Below, in pieces: positions 1 through 10,125 of a stretch of 64,000 bases of DNA. The first letter of the stretch is position 1. The number at the start of each line of letters is the position of its first letter. Location: contig OZ037919.1 in the NCBI GenBank assembly GCA_964035575.1, forward strand, positions 372,001-436,000, written 5' to 3'. The translations under genes were made by a program, and so were the position numbers. The notes beneath the pieces were generated by a model, which worked only from the letters and a program-made list of their open reading frames with translations, did no database searches and was not told the origin of the DNA. Origin of the DNA: Rhynchopus sp. YZ270_cl-10 (Eukaryota; Euglenozoa; Diplonemea; Diplonemida; Diplonemidae).

Positions 1-207
1 CCTCCTTGTGTGTCTTTCTTTCGGAAGATCGATTCAGCAACATTATACAGGCTGTGGTGTCGGTGTATCTCCAGGGTGGGGGCTTTTCATGGAGAGCAGT
101 GGGCTCCCTCTCTGATCCACTCTCCATTGCTTTCTTCGTAAATGCAGTTTTTTTAATTTCTTCTTTCCTCAAACATCTCCTTCTATTTTCCGATTCCACA
201 CTTCACA

Positions 208-261
208 TTTTACTCCCCCCCCTCCCATCCCCGCTCTCCTCATTTTCTATCTCAACCTCAG
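208..261 (+). promoter_or_regulatory. Pyrimidine tract and AG upstream of the first gene
   Basis: A C/T-rich stretch ends in CTCAACCTCAG at 261, 35 bases before the ATG at 296. The same layout precedes several other genes here, so it is a candidate 3' splice acceptor, either for spliced-leader trans-splicing or for a 5'-UTR intron. No spliced-leader gene was recognised in the window, so the choice stays open. Confidence 0.4.
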
Positions 262-295
262 GTCGAACTATCTTTTTCTTCTTTCCTCATATCAT

Positions 296-2620
296 ATGGG
301 CGACTCCGACACAACCAGCAGTGAGTCCACACCCCCCACTGCGCTGCAGCAGCCAAAAGCCGCCCCTCCCCCCCCGCCACCGGAACGTGTGTTGTCAAGC
401 ACGTCCGAGAATAGAGCCTCTGAGGGTGGTGTAGGGGAGGTTTCTGCATTGTCGTTGAGCGTGTCGGAACGATGTGCTGCGACGCATGGTGAACTGACGC
501 CACGTTCCCTGCAGGGCAAGCTTGCAACCCCCTCGCTTGGAGCCGAGCCTGCGATTGTTCTCAACCCCACCTCCCCAACAATCGCCACAACCGACGGAGA
601 CACAGCGTCGCCAACCAAACCCCCATCTCCTTCGGTGTTGTCACGCACACTCGAGACTGACCAACGCTCCGCTGCGTCCTCATCGCATTCTTCGGATGAA
701 GCATCCGGTCTTGAAGGAATGGCAGCATTTGACAACATTGCCCGAAAACCTTCCTTCCCCGAGCAAACCCAACCACAATCATCCGACGAAGAAACACAAA
801 GCCAGGCCAAACCGGGTGTCGTTGTTGTTTCCCCAGAAGCCTCAATCGAGAGAGAGGCGTCCCCTACCGCTTCGGGAAGACTGCGAATGGGGGGTACCTT
901 CTCTCATGTTGCACCGCCCGCTTCAGTTAGGGCAAAGATGTCGAATACGGCTAGAGGTGTTCCGGAGGGAGCCCCAATGGAGTTGGCGGATACGTTAATG
1001 TCCACATCGCGTTCTGTAGCGAGAACGGCAACAGAGCCGAGGGATCCAACGGTTTCCCCGCGGTTTGATACTGGAAGGTCGAGAACCTTTTCGGGGGCGG
1101 CGGGGCTGCGGCTGTCACCTCATGCTGCTGTAGCGGTGGACCCGAAGGCGGTGACGCTCTCTGGATATGAAATGCAGTCGCCAAAAAATGGAGCAGGAGG
1201 AGGAGGAGGAGGAGCGGGGGCCCCTCAGGTGCATTTCCGCGACCATATGTCGGCGTCGCATAGTGGGAGGTTGGGGAGGGTGCCGCCGTCCCCGACAAAT
1301 AATCGGTTGGCGACGAGAACGTATTCAGGGGAGTCATCACCATCGCCGACAACAGCGGATAGGGCAATAGCATTGGCGGTGGCAAGAAAGTCGTCGAGTG
1401 TTTCGCAGCTTGATCTTGGCACCGCACAGAACAGCCCGCATTCGGTGCATAGTTCAGTGGTGGCTGTCGAAGTGGTGCCCCCAGCAGAGTACGTGCCGTC
1501 TTCACGCAGTTCTTCATCCGATCCTGCTCCCATTGAGAGGGGGGAGTCTCATCCACGGTCGGAAGAAGGTGGGTTTTTACGTGGTGGTCTCGCAGCAGAT
1601 TCGCAGATGAAAAGGGTGCGTGGTATTATCGAGGAATTGACGGGGGTGTCGACACCTACTTCGCATGGTGGAAGCCGCTATCAAAGCCCAAGCGTGCCCC
1701 ATACTGTCAGCGAAGCCAGCCACACCCCGCTTCTGTTAAGCACGGCCGCGCCACATCATACCCCACCGCAGGCGGGGTTGACTGCTACACCGAGCTCGTT
1801 GGAGGGGTTTGAGGAGTATAGGGCGAGGGTGATGGCAACTCCTGAGGGTTCTGCTGTGCGGGAGATGTTTAATAAAGCGTGTATTGTGTTTGGGAAGATG
1901 GTGAGCGAGGTGTGTTGTGGTGATTTGAGCAACACCCGCGGGGATGATGTGACAGATGAGGAGGCTGCAGTGGTGCGCCAGAGACTCCGCTGTGTCGCCG
2001 TAGGGGAACGTGCAGGGAGCGACCGAAGCGCGTTGCGTCTCCTCATGATCATGCAAGACGCGGTCTACGTTCTTGCCCCAGGAGGGAAGCTGCAACGTTG
2101 TCTCCACCTCTCCGAGCTTCGCACCGTCTTCTACAGTGACACCGAGCTCGGCCTGCAGCTTGCCACCCAACACCCCCCATTCGATTTGCACTATCTCCTC
2201 CCTACCCCAACGGTGTACGCAGTTGTGTCTGCATTGAAGAAGGTGTTGTCGGAATGTGGTGTAAGCATAGCCTTTATTAGTCGGCAGAATTTTGCACCGT
2301 TGTTAAGCACAAAGCGGCCGTCAAGCTTTGTATTAACACGCCATCCATCGATTGCGGTTGATCCGATTAATACAGCGTTGCCAAGCCACCACGCAAGGTC
2401 GCCAGCACATCCAGCCAAGATGCATGAGGTAGGTCGTCTCCTCTGGGACCCAGCTACCAACGCCCCAGTGACAGTTGTGACGGACCCTACCGTGCACAGT
2501 GCGATTGTACGTGACACGCCAAGTGGACGTTGTGTGCTCCTCTCCGCGTCGCCACCAAGAAAGCAGCGGCACCCCCTCTGGCAGGCAAGCAATGCCACGC
2601 CGAATTCTCCAACGGAGTGA
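296..2620 (+). CDS. Low-complexity protein with C-terminal PH-like domain
   Basis: One uninterrupted reading frame of 774 residues. Residues 1 to about 480 are Ser/Pro/Thr-rich and probably disordered, with polyproline and polyglycine runs (a GGGGGG stretch near residue 300). From about residue 500 the composition becomes globular. A helical region (LEGFEEYRARVMATPEG) leads into alternating hydrophobic strands (LRCVAVGERAG, LRLLMIMQDAVYVLAP, CLHLSELRTVFYS, PFDLHYLLPT) and a closing helix (VVSALKKVLSECGV), roughly residues 560-660. That order of strands and final helix fits a PH-like fold of the kind common in kinetoplastid signalling and cytoskeletal proteins, which suggests membrane or scaffold binding. 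No catalytic motif is visible. The ATG at 296 is the first in frame after the pyrimidine-AG tract. The family is not recognised by name; the PH-like reading is inference. Confidence 0.8.
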   Translation: MGDSDTTSSESTPPTALQQPKAAPPPPPPERVLSSTSENRASEGGVGEVSALSLSVSERCAATHGELTPRSLQGKLATPSLGAEPAIVLNPTSPTIATTDGDTASPTKPPSPSVLSRTLETDQRSAASSSHSSDEASGLEGMAAFDNIARKPSFPEQTQPQSSDEETQSQAKPGVVVVSPEASIEREASPTASGRLRMGGTFSHVAPPASVRAKMSNTARGVPEGAPMELADTLMSTSRSVARTATEPRDPTVSPRFDTGRSRTFSGAAGLRLSPHAAVAVDPKAVTLSGYEMQSPKNGAGGGGGGAGAPQVHFRDHMSASHSGRLGRVPPSPTNNRLATRTYSGESSPSPTTADRAIALAVARKSSSVSQLDLGTAQNSPHSVHSSVVAVEVVPPAEYVPSSRSSSSDPAPIERGESHPRSEEGGFLRGGLAADSQMKRVRGIIEELTGVSTPTSHGGSRYQSPSVPHTVSEASHTPLLLSTAAPHHTPPQAGLTATPSSLEGFEEYRARVMATPEGSAVREMFNKACIVFGKMVSEVCCGDLSNTRGDDVTDEEAAVVRQRLRCVAVGERAGSDRSALRLLMIMQDAVYVLAPGGKLQRCLHLSELRTVFYSDTELGLQLATQHPPFDLHYLLPTPTVYAVVSALKKVLSECGVSIAFISRQNFAPLLSTKRPSSFVLTRHPSIAVDPINTALPSHHARSPAHPAKMHEVGRLLWDPATNAPVTVVTDPTVHSAIVRDTPSGRCVLLSASPPRKQRHPLWQASNATPNSPTE

Positions 2621-3474
2621 AAGAGGTGGAGGATGTGTGTGTATGTGTGATGAGGTAGGATCGTTCTTTAAAAAATAATGCATCTTCTGTGTGTTGCGTG
2701 CTGTTGTGTGGTGGTTCACCAAGAGAAACGTGCATAGGGAAGGAACCGCTCTCGTCCCCATCAGGGAGGGTAATGGGATTCTGGTGGCTTTTGACCGTTT
2801 TTTTTTCCTTCCAGATTATCGTAACAAACCCATCTCTCGATACGGTACGATAACGATTGTGATTCAAGGTGACCAAGCATACGAGAGTCTTGCATTCATC
2901 TTTCAATTTGTATCTTTCTTTTCAGATGTGCGAGAGGCACGTTCCTCTTTCAAGTGTTCTTTTTTACATAAGTTGTATTCATTTCACTGACCTTTTTTTT
3001 GTTTGTTTTAGAGGCGTTTCTGCCATGCCCTTCTCCCCCCACTGTACATAACGAAACATAGCTCACGTCCCACCCCTTTTTTTTTGAGAATCATGTATTT
3101 TAGTTCCTAGACGTTTCAGCAGGGCGGAGCTGCCACCTGAAGCATACCCCCCCGCCCTCAAGGTATCCATCAGTCTTGGTTGTCTGAGGCTGACAGTAGT
3201 GAAGGTGACGACGCATTTTGTAGCACGTTTGCACATCGTCTTATCGACTTAGCTCTTCAAGGTGTTGTGTATCAAGGCCAGCAGCCTTCGCACGGGTGAG
3301 CTCTGGGTCACCCCTCATGGCAGGGACTGCTGCAGGAAGTGCAGACTGGGCGTACAGCATTCGTTTTTGAGAAGTTGTGACTACAGTAATCAAAGTGGTA
3401 CGGCTTCAGACAACACCCAACCCACACCACACACCTCTCCCCACTCAGGACCATCACACACACAAGGACAGACA
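2621..3474 (+). other. Intergenic region with one stem-loop repeat
   Basis: No convincing gene is visible. A degenerate copy of the short stem-loop repeat seen at 7278, 26715, 27539 and 27768 lies at about 2868-2910 (GGTGACCAAGC, then TTCATCTTT). From about 3349 the sequence matches the leader of the second surface-protein gene at 8246. The tract ending CCCCACTCAG at 3448 is a candidate splice acceptor for the gene starting at 3475. Confidence 0.5.
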
Positions 3475-6400
3475 ATGCGTTTGCTGGTGATGCTCTCAGT
3501 GTGTTCGCTGTCGTTTGCCAGTGTCGTGCTTCCTTCTCCTGGAGTGTGCACAACTGACGAAGACTGTCGTCTTGGGAATCTTGACCCGAAGTCGACGTGT
3601 GAGGATGGGACGTGTGTGTGCCACACACAGGGCTACGCACACCCCCCTGGTGTGCCTCTGTGCCTGCCTGCGGACGACGTGACAGTGCCGATGGCGTTTG
3701 CTGTGGGGTACGGGGAGATTTTCCGATCATTGTGGAACGACAGTATAACAGTACAGTTTGAGCAGATGGTGCAAAATGAACTGGGGAGAGTAACTGATGT
3801 GCGCACTGTTGACTGGGGCACCGGTATTCTCGTGCTGGGTATGGTGGATGTGAACACAACAATGCTTGCTGACGTACTTTCGGGCAACCTGAACCTGACA
3901 GCGGTTCTGTACGCTGAGTATGCGTCTGTGAGCCACGGAGTGACCTGTGCAAGTGCTGATGCGTCTTACACAGTGCAGTACCAAGGTTGGTGCTTTGCAG
4001 TGCAGTGTGAGAGCACTGCAACTCTTGCACTGAAAGACGGGGTGTTCATATGCAAGCCTGGAGCAACAGCACAGCCAGAGGTCAACACCGCAACACCCCA
4101 CACAGACCTGCCTGCTGGTGCTTCGTTTGCTCCGCCACCACCTCCTGGCAGATGCACAACTGACGAAGACTGTCGTCTTGGGAATCTTGACCCGAAGTCG
4201 ACGTGTGAGGATGGGATGTGTGTGTGCCACACACAGGGCTACGCACACCCCCCTGGTGTGCCTCTGTGCCTGCTTGCAGACGACGTGACAGTGCCGATGG
4301 CGTTTGCTGTGGGGTACAGGGAGCTTTTCCGATCATTGTGGAACGACAGTGTAACAGTACAGTTTGAGCAGATGGTGCAAAATGAACTGGGGAGAGTAAC
4401 TGATGTGCGCACTGTTGACTGGGGCACCGGTATTCTCGTGCTGGGTATGGTGGATGTGAACACAACAATGCTTGCTGACGTACTTTCGGGCAACCTGAAC
4501 CTGACAGCGGTTCTGTACGCTGAGGATACGTCTGTGAGCCACGGAGTGACCTGTGCAAGTGCAGATGCGTCTTACACAGTGCAGTACCAAGGTGTCTGCT
4601 TTGCAGTGCAGTGTGAGAGCATTGCAACTCTTGCACTGAAAGACGGGGTGTTCATATGCAAGCCTGGAGCAACAGCACAGCCAGAGGTCAACACCGCAAC
4701 ACCCCACACAGACCTGCCTGCTGGTGCTTCGTTTGCTCCGCCACCACCTCCTGGCAGATGCACAACTGACGAAGACTGTCGTCTTGGGAATCTTGACCCG
4801 AAGTCGACGTGTGAGGATGGGACGTGTGTGTGCCACACACAGGGCTACGCACACCCCCCTGGTGTGCCTCTGTGCCTGCCTGCGGACGACGTGACAGTGC
4901 CGATGGCGTTTGCTGTGGGGTACGGGGAGATTTTCCGATCATTGTGGAACGACAGTATAACAGTACAGTTTGAGCAGATGGTGCAGAATGAACTGGGGAG
5001 AGTGACTGATGTGCGCACTATTGACTGGGGCACCGGTATTCTCGTGCTGGGTATGGTGGATGTGAACACAACAATGCTTGCTGACGTACTTTCGGGCAAC
5101 CTGAACCTGACAGCGGTTCTGTACGCTGAGGATACGTCTGTGAGCCACGGAGTGACCTGTGCAAGTGCAGATGCGTCTTACACAGTGCAGTACCAAGGTG
5201 TCTGCTTTGCAGTGCAGTGTGAGAACATTGCAACTCTTGCACTGAAAGACGGGGTGTTCACATGTGAGGGAGTACCTTCCACAACAGCACCAACAGACCT
5301 ACCTGCTACACAGCTGCCACCTACAGACCTGCCTGCTAGTTCTTCGTTTGCACCACCTACATCTGCACCTCCCACAGCACTGCCAACAGCAACACCAACA
5401 GACCTGCCTGCTACGCTGCTGCCTGCTAGTTCTACGTTTGCACCACCTACATCTGCACCTCCCACAGCACTGCCAACAGCAACACCAACAAACCTGCCTG
5501 CTACACAGCTGCCTGCTGGTTCTTCGTTTGCACCACCTACATCTGCACCTCCCACAGCACTGCCAACAGCAACACCAACAGACCTGCCTGCTACACTGCT
5601 GCCTGCTAGTTCTACGTTTGCACCACCTACATCTGCACCTCCCACAGCACTGCCAACAGCAACACCAACAAACCTGCCTGCTACACTGCTGCCTGCTGGT
5701 TCTTCGTTTGCACCACCTACGTCTGCACCTCCCACAGCACTGCCAACAGCAACACCAACAGACCTGCCTGCTGGCGCCACTTTTGCACCACCACCACCTC
5801 CTTCTGTGAACGCCCTGTGCACAACTGACGAAGACTGTCGCAGTGGGAGGCTTGACCCGAAGTCGACGTGTCAGAATGGGACGTGTGTGTGCCACACACA
5901 GGGCTACGCACACCCCCCTGGTGTGCCTCTGTGCCTGCTTGCGGACGACGTGACAGTGCCGATGGCGTTTGCTGTGGAGTACTACGGAGTGGAGGCACAG
6001 TCTTTGTGGACGACAGCAACGACGAGGGAAAGCTTTGAGGACACAATGGGAGAAGCACTGGGCACTGTGACGGACCTGCGTGTTGTGGTGTCGGATGGCG
6101 GTGTCCTTGTGGTGGGGATGGTGCGTGCCAGCACAGCAAAACTTGCCGACGCACTTTCGGGGAAGGAGGACCTGGCAGCAGCGCTTTCCTCTGAGGGTGT
6201 GTCTGTGAGCCACGGGGTGACCTGTGCACGCACAGACGCGTCGTACACAGTGCAGCACAATGGTGTGTGCAATGCGGTCGAGTGTGAAGGCAGCACAACC
6301 CTGACGCTGACAGACGGGACGTACCGATGTGAGCGGGAGGCAGCACCACAGCCGGAGGAGTCGGGCTCAGGGTCAGGGTCGGAGTCGGGCGTGAGCAGCA

Positions 6401-6576
6401 AGATGTTCCTTTACGTCGGCATCGGTGTGGGCGTGCTTGGGGTGGCTGTGGGTGTTGTTGTTGCGTTTTGCTGTCTGCAGAAGAAGCAGCCTGCGAAAGA
6501 GCTGGAGAGCCCACTCAATAAAGTGCCACTTGGGGAGGAGGCTGAGCTGTACGATGTGGGAGAGACCTTGAACTGA
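3475..6576 (+). CDS. Type I modular surface protein with four Cys-domain repeats
   Basis: 1033 residues. A hydrophobic signal peptide (MRLLVMLSVCSLSFASVVLP) fixes the start at 3475, and the paralogue at 8374 begins with the same residues. Then come three almost identical 202-residue units (residues 25, 227 and 429; 606-bp DNA period). Each has a Cys-rich head (CTTDEDCRLG to CVCHTQGYA, spacing like a small EGF-type module), an alpha/beta-looking body and a CASADASYTVQYQG segment, with NxS/T sequons. A Pro/Thr/Ala stalk of five 30-residue repeats follows (about 596-775), alternating between two versions so that the higher-order period is 180 bp. A fourth, divergent Cys unit starts at 782. After an SGSGSES linker there is one transmembrane helix (about 977-1001) and a 32-residue cytoplasmic tail. 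It is probably a mucin-like stalked cell-surface protein. The ligand is unknown. Confidence 0.88.
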   Translation: MRLLVMLSVCSLSFASVVLPSPGVCTTDEDCRLGNLDPKSTCEDGTCVCHTQGYAHPPGVPLCLPADDVTVPMAFAVGYGEIFRSLWNDSITVQFEQMVQNELGRVTDVRTVDWGTGILVLGMVDVNTTMLADVLSGNLNLTAVLYAEYASVSHGVTCASADASYTVQYQGWCFAVQCESTATLALKDGVFICKPGATAQPEVNTATPHTDLPAGASFAPPPPPGRCTTDEDCRLGNLDPKSTCEDGMCVCHTQGYAHPPGVPLCLLADDVTVPMAFAVGYRELFRSLWNDSVTVQFEQMVQNELGRVTDVRTVDWGTGILVLGMVDVNTTMLADVLSGNLNLTAVLYAEDTSVSHGVTCASADASYTVQYQGVCFAVQCESIATLALKDGVFICKPGATAQPEVNTATPHTDLPAGASFAPPPPPGRCTTDEDCRLGNLDPKSTCEDGTCVCHTQGYAHPPGVPLCLPADDVTVPMAFAVGYGEIFRSLWNDSITVQFEQMVQNELGRVTDVRTIDWGTGILVLGMVDVNTTMLADVLSGNLNLTAVLYAEDTSVSHGVTCASADASYTVQYQGVCFAVQCENIATLALKDGVFTCEGVPSTTAPTDLPATQLPPTDLPASSSFAPPTSAPPTALPTATPTDLPATLLPASSTFAPPTSAPPTALPTATPTNLPATQLPAGSSFAPPTSAPPTALPTATPTDLPATLLPASSTFAPPTSAPPTALPTATPTNLPATLLPAGSSFAPPTSAPPTALPTATPTDLPAGATFAPPPPPSVNALCTTDEDCRSGRLDPKSTCQNGTCVCHTQGYAHPPGVPLCLLADDVTVPMAFAVEYYGVEAQSLWTTATTRESFEDTMGEALGTVTDLRVVVSDGGVLVVGMVRASTAKLADALSGKEDLAAALSSEGVSVSHGVTCARTDASYTVQHNGVCNAVECEGSTTLTLTDGTYRCEREAAPQPEESGSGSGSESGVSSKMFLYVGIGVGVLGVAVGVVVAFCCLQKKQPAKELESPLNKVPLGEEAELYDVGETLN
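3547..5264 (+). repeat. 606-bp in-frame tandem repeat (three units)
   Basis: Units start at TGCACAACTGAC at 3547, 4153 and 4759. They differ by only scattered substitutions, mostly conservative, and the third ends in the T/P stalk. Such near-identity across 0.6 kb suggests recent unequal exchange or gene conversion. It is also a spot where short-read assembly could miscount units. Confidence 0.9.
5296..5775 (+). repeat. 90-bp in-frame repeat coding a Pro/Thr stalk
   Basis: Five 90-bp units recur with TTTGCACCACCTAC at about 90-base steps from 5347. Odd and even units differ (GACCTG against AACCTG, TCTTCG against TCTACG), so the real period is 180 bp. They code TDLPAT/TNLPAT and FAPPTSAPPTALPTATP segments, typical of an O-glycosylated stalk. 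Confidence 0.9.
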
Positions 6577-6725
6577 TGTGACTGAAAAGAGGTGTTCCTG
6601 AGGACGCAAAATCCCGATACCCCTTGTAGGTGGGCTGTGTCTGTTTTGTTTTTATGTGGATTTGTGACTCAATCAAACAGTGATGTAGTTCGGCCCTTCA
6701 CCCTGGTTGCGTTTGAAATATGGGT

Positions 6726-6839
6726 ACGACGGTGAAGTAAATGACTTGACTTGTGGTTTTTACTTGTGGTTTCACTGTTGGCTTACAACAGTGAAACCAC
6801 AAGTAAAAACACAAGTGAAGTCATTTAATTCACCGTCGT
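6726..6839. repeat. Long hairpin in the 3' flank, MITE-like
   Basis: Two 54-base arms (6726-6780 and 6786-6839) are complementary except for about three positions, around a GCTTA loop. The outer end reads ACGACGGTGAA. A second copy follows the paralogous gene (10274-10391), and a half copy lies in intron 1 of the CFAP57 gene (15779-15805). That makes it a mobile inverted-repeat element rather than a private terminator, although in these positions it would fold in the 3' UTR. Confidence 0.75.
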
Positions 6840-7082
6840 GTTGGATAAACAAAGACGATGGTGTGTGAGGATATTTGTTTGTCTCCCGTCAATAGCAGCT
6901 GTGTGGGTGATGTGTGCGAAGAACTTTTGCTGTACCCTCCCCAGTTCCCCCCTTTTCAAGCAGGCAGTGCTGTAAAAACTGTCACATTTTAAGGGACAGT
7001 GCGGGATAGCCGTCTCGCCTGGTCTCACTTCATCAGGTTGCTTGGTGAAGTATTTTTTAATGTTTTCGTTTGGTTGTGTGTA

Positions 7083-7250
7083 TGATGGCGATGATAGTGA
7101 AGGTGGCAGAGCTCTCAAGGCTTGTATCAGCTTACCTACTTGGCTGTGTTCAACGTGTACTTTTTGAGGGCAGCAGTCTTCGGACAGATGGGGGACACCC
7201 CCTTTTGCCAGTAACCATCCGGGTTTGGGTTGACGGCTTTGCCCATTTTG
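7083..7250. repeat. Dispersed repeat, copy 1 of 2
   Basis: About 165 bases starting GTATGATGGCGATG and running through TTGGCTGTGTTCAAC to GACGGCTTTGCCCAT are repeated at 12099-12270 with about 90% identity by eye. No coding or terminal structure was recognised. Right after it, a stem-loop repeat (GACTAAGC loop GGCTTAG) lies at 7278-7315. Confidence 0.75.
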
Positions 7251-7683
7251 TTTTTGTTTTTGTTTTTTAATCCTTCCGACTAAGCACGCGAGGCTTAGAG
7301 TCATCTTATCTTTTATTTTGTAAGTAAGAGAAAACCGAATGGAGTGGGAATGTAGTGAGAGTGCAGCACGCTTTTTCATAATGTCTTATTCTCCACAAAA
7401 ATGTCACGCACAGAGAAACACCCGTTTTATTCACGCAACGCGTCCATTATTTGTTTTTGTTTCACGACACCTTTTTTCAACCCCCCGGTGTCATATGATA
7501 CTGTCTTTCCATGGATACATGGATGGATGAAAAGGAGTTCCGCGCTATTCACAGAACTCGATAAACGATTGAGCGTATCTAAGAACAACCAAAACAAAAG
7601 AAAGTACAAAGAAGAGAATAAGAAATCCAGGAAAAATAGACAAATAGAAAACAACGAGATTTTCACAAAGGGGCAATAACATA

Positions 7684-8245
7684 TCAGATGGTATTCGGGC
7701 CGCTCTTCAGCCTATCATCCTCCACTTCAGCGAATGCCTTCAACAGCAGCGCCGACACCTTTTCGACAGGAAGAATATCCCGTTTGGTGTCCGCGAGCTG
7801 GTCCAGCAGCTTCCCCAGGGTCTCAGCACCTTGTCTGCCGCGGTCACATGCTCGATCCGCTCCTTCCACATCTTGTTGCTTTGGGCGAGAGTCAGCTATT
7901 TCATACTATCAGGGATCTGATTTTAACAAGTTTTTTGGTCACTGCCGTCTCACATACTTTGTTCCCATAGACAACTCCTTCTTCGCCGATAAACATCCGC
8001 AACTCCGCCTCCCGATCAACAACATGACGAAGCAAAGACGTGGTGCCGCTCCACCGGGTGCCGGCCCACCCTCCAATTTTTCGTTGGCACTTTCGTGCTT
8101 CGTACCTTGGGTGCTATCCGCAACTTTTCCCTGATCTCCCTGAGGTTGTCCCGCGTCAGGCTGTCGCAGTGCTCCCTCGCACGATCGTGGGAAGCGTACG
8201 CATCGTCACGATGCACTTGAAATTCGTCTGGAAGAAGAACATCAG
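7684..8245 (-). pseudogene. Degraded coding stretch, minus strand, unidentified
   Basis: Read on the minus strand, this GC-richer segment gives charged, helix-like protein text in adjoining frames (LREIREKLRIAPK, then VVDREAELRMFIGEE, then ETLGKLLDQLADTKRDILP and AFAEVEDDRLKSGPNTI). Composition and codon use look coding, but it is interrupted and I do not recognise the family. It could be a host-gene remnant or part of an old retroelement. It ends where the surface-gene leader duplication begins (8246). Confidence 0.35.
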
Positions 8246-8373
8246 GGCGTACAGCATTCGTTGTTGAGAAGTTGTGACTACAGTAATCAAAGTGGTACGG
8301 CTTCAGACAACACTCAACCCACACCACACACACCTCTCCCCACTCAGGACCATCACACACACAGGGACAGACA

Positions 8374-10125
8374 ATGCGTTTGCTCGTGATGCTCTCAGTG
8401 TGTTCGCTGTCGCTTGCCAGTGTCGTGCTCCCGACTCTTCCGCCAACTCCAGTACCTGCCACATCAGCACCAGTACCAACACCTGCACCTCCGACATGGG
8501 TTCCAATGCCCGCATGTGAGGAGGTTTCGTCACCACTGGAGGCTTCATTTATTACTACCTCTATTCACATACCTTACCTTACGAACCGGCTTAGGAAGTG
8601 CTGGACGTTTCAGTGCACGGGAACTGCTCACATGACATTCCTCAAAATGTACCTAGACTTTAGGGGGTCATTGTCTCTCGTCAACAGCAACGGTTACCAA
8701 CTCGCTGCTCTGACGGGACAACGTGACGGCTACAATGCTTCGTACCCTGCAGACGGCGAGATGATGCTTCTGTACAACCTCACTAATTATGGTGACGGCG
8801 AAGACCTCTACTTCACAGTTGAGTGGGAATGCGACGAAGACACACCTGTTGTTCCGCCTGCAGAGGGTTATGACTCATCTGACTACCTCACACTGGCACA
8901 AAACGGGACGTACGAGAGGCTGTTTTACGACACAGACAAATGTGTAGATCCCAAGTGGATCATTCCCTGCACAGGCATACTCAGCATTGCAGAGCAGGTC
9001 GGTAACATTGGCAATGCACATCTCATGTACATCAACAGTAACGGGAGCACCGTGTTTGTGCAGTGGCCGATGGGCACGTCCACCAACGAGTATGAGGTTA
9101 GTGGTGATTTTCTGATTCATTTGGTTCCCAGTGGTAGCGTGCATAGTTGGAATCCCAACTTCTTCCTCCTCTCCTGGAGCTGTGAGAGCGTCACGGGTGC
9201 ACCTCTTACAAACTCACCTGTGTATTCTTTTGCTCCAACGGCATATCCACTTACGTTTGCACCACCTACTTCTGCACCCGACCTACCTGCTACACACCCG
9301 CCAGCTACAGACCTGCCTGCTGGCGCCACTTTTGCACCACCACCACCTCCTTCTGTGAACGCCCTGTGCACAACTGACGAAGACTGTCGTCTTGGGAGGC
9401 TTGACCCGAAGTCGACGTGTGAGGATGGGACGTGTGTGTGCCACACACAGGGCTACGCATATCCTCCTGGTGTGCCTCTGTGCCTGCTTGCGGACGACGT
9501 GACAGTGCCGATGGCGTTTGCTGTGGAGTACGACGGAGTGGAGGCACAGTCTTTGTGGACGACAGCAACGACGAGGGAAATCTTTGAGGACACAATGGGA
9601 GAAGCACTGGGCACTGTGACGGACATGCGTGTTGTGGTGTCGGATGGCGGTGTCCTTGTGGTGGGGATGGTGCGTGCCAGCACAGCAAAACTTGCCGACG
9701 CACTTTCGGGGAAGGAGGACCTGGCAGCAGCGCTTTCCTCTGAGGGTGTGTCTGTGAGCCACGGGGTGACCTGTGCACGCACAGACGCGTCGTACACAGT
9801 GCAGCACAATGGTGTGTGCAATGCGGTCGAGTGTGAAGGCAGCACAACCCTGACGCTGACAGACGGGACGTACCGATGTGAGCGAGAGGCAGCACCACAG
9901 CCGGAGGAGTCGGGCTCAGGGTCAGGGTCGGAGTCTGGCGTGAGCAGCAAGGTGTTCCTTTACGTCGGCATCGGTGTGGGCGTGCTTGGGGTGGCTGTGG
10001 GTGTTGTTGTTGCGTTTTGCTGTCTGCATAAGAAGCAGCCTGCGAAAGAGCTGGAGAGCCCACTCAATAAAGTGCCACTTGCGGAGGATGCTGAGCTGTG
10101 CAATGTGGGAGAGACCTTGAACTGA
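8374..10125 (+). CDS. Type I surface protein with two CUB-like domains and one Cys unit
   Basis: 583 residues and paralogous to the protein at 3475. The signal peptide and leader are nearly identical, but the N-terminal half is different: a Pro/Thr linker, then two related beta-rich domains of about 110 residues (46-150 and 155-285). Each of these runs from a Cys pair (CWTFQCTG; CVDPKWIIPCTG) through NSNG to a closing W.C motif (FTVEWEC; FLLSWSC). The cysteine and strand pattern is CUB-like; this is inference, not a database match. A short T/P linker leads to one Cys unit (from residue 332) almost identical to the fourth unit of the first gene, then the same SGSGSES linker, transmembrane helix (about 528-552) and tail. 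Shared ends with a swapped ectodomain suggest module exchange. The start is set by the signal peptide. Confidence 0.88.
   Translation: MRLLVMLSVCSLSLASVVLPTLPPTPVPATSAPVPTPAPPTWVPMPACEEVSSPLEASFITTSIHIPYLTNRLRKCWTFQCTGTAHMTFLKMYLDFRGSLSLVNSNGYQLAALTGQRDGYNASYPADGEMMLLYNLTNYGDGEDLYFTVEWECDEDTPVVPPAEGYDSSDYLTLAQNGTYERLFYDTDKCVDPKWIIPCTGILSIAEQVGNIGNAHLMYINSNGSTVFVQWPMGTSTNEYEVSGDFLIHLVPSGSVHSWNPNFFLLSWSCESVTGAPLTNSPVYSFAPTAYPLTFAPPTSAPDLPATHPPATDLPAGATFAPPPPPSVNALCTTDEDCRLGRLDPKSTCEDGTCVCHTQGYAYPPGVPLCLLADDVTVPMAFAVEYDGVEAQSLWTTATTREIFEDTMGEALGTVTDMRVVVSDGGVLVVGMVRASTAKLADALSGKEDLAAALSSEGVSVSHGVTCARTDASYTVQHNGVCNAVECEGSTTLTLTDGTYRCEREAAPQPEESGSGSGSESGVSSKVFLYVGIGVGVLGVAVGVVVAFCCLHKKQPAKELESPLNKVPLAEDAELCNVGETLN

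Noticed and set aside
3262-3474. Earlier start for the first surface protein
   Set aside because: The in-frame extension crosses the pyrimidine-AG tract and would place 71 residues before the signal peptide; the paralogue starts at the matching ATG.
5178-6514. Long minus-strand frames opposite the surface gene
   Set aside because: They mirror the repeat-coded stalk and Cys units; the plus frame has signal peptide, transmembrane helix and a conserved paralogue.
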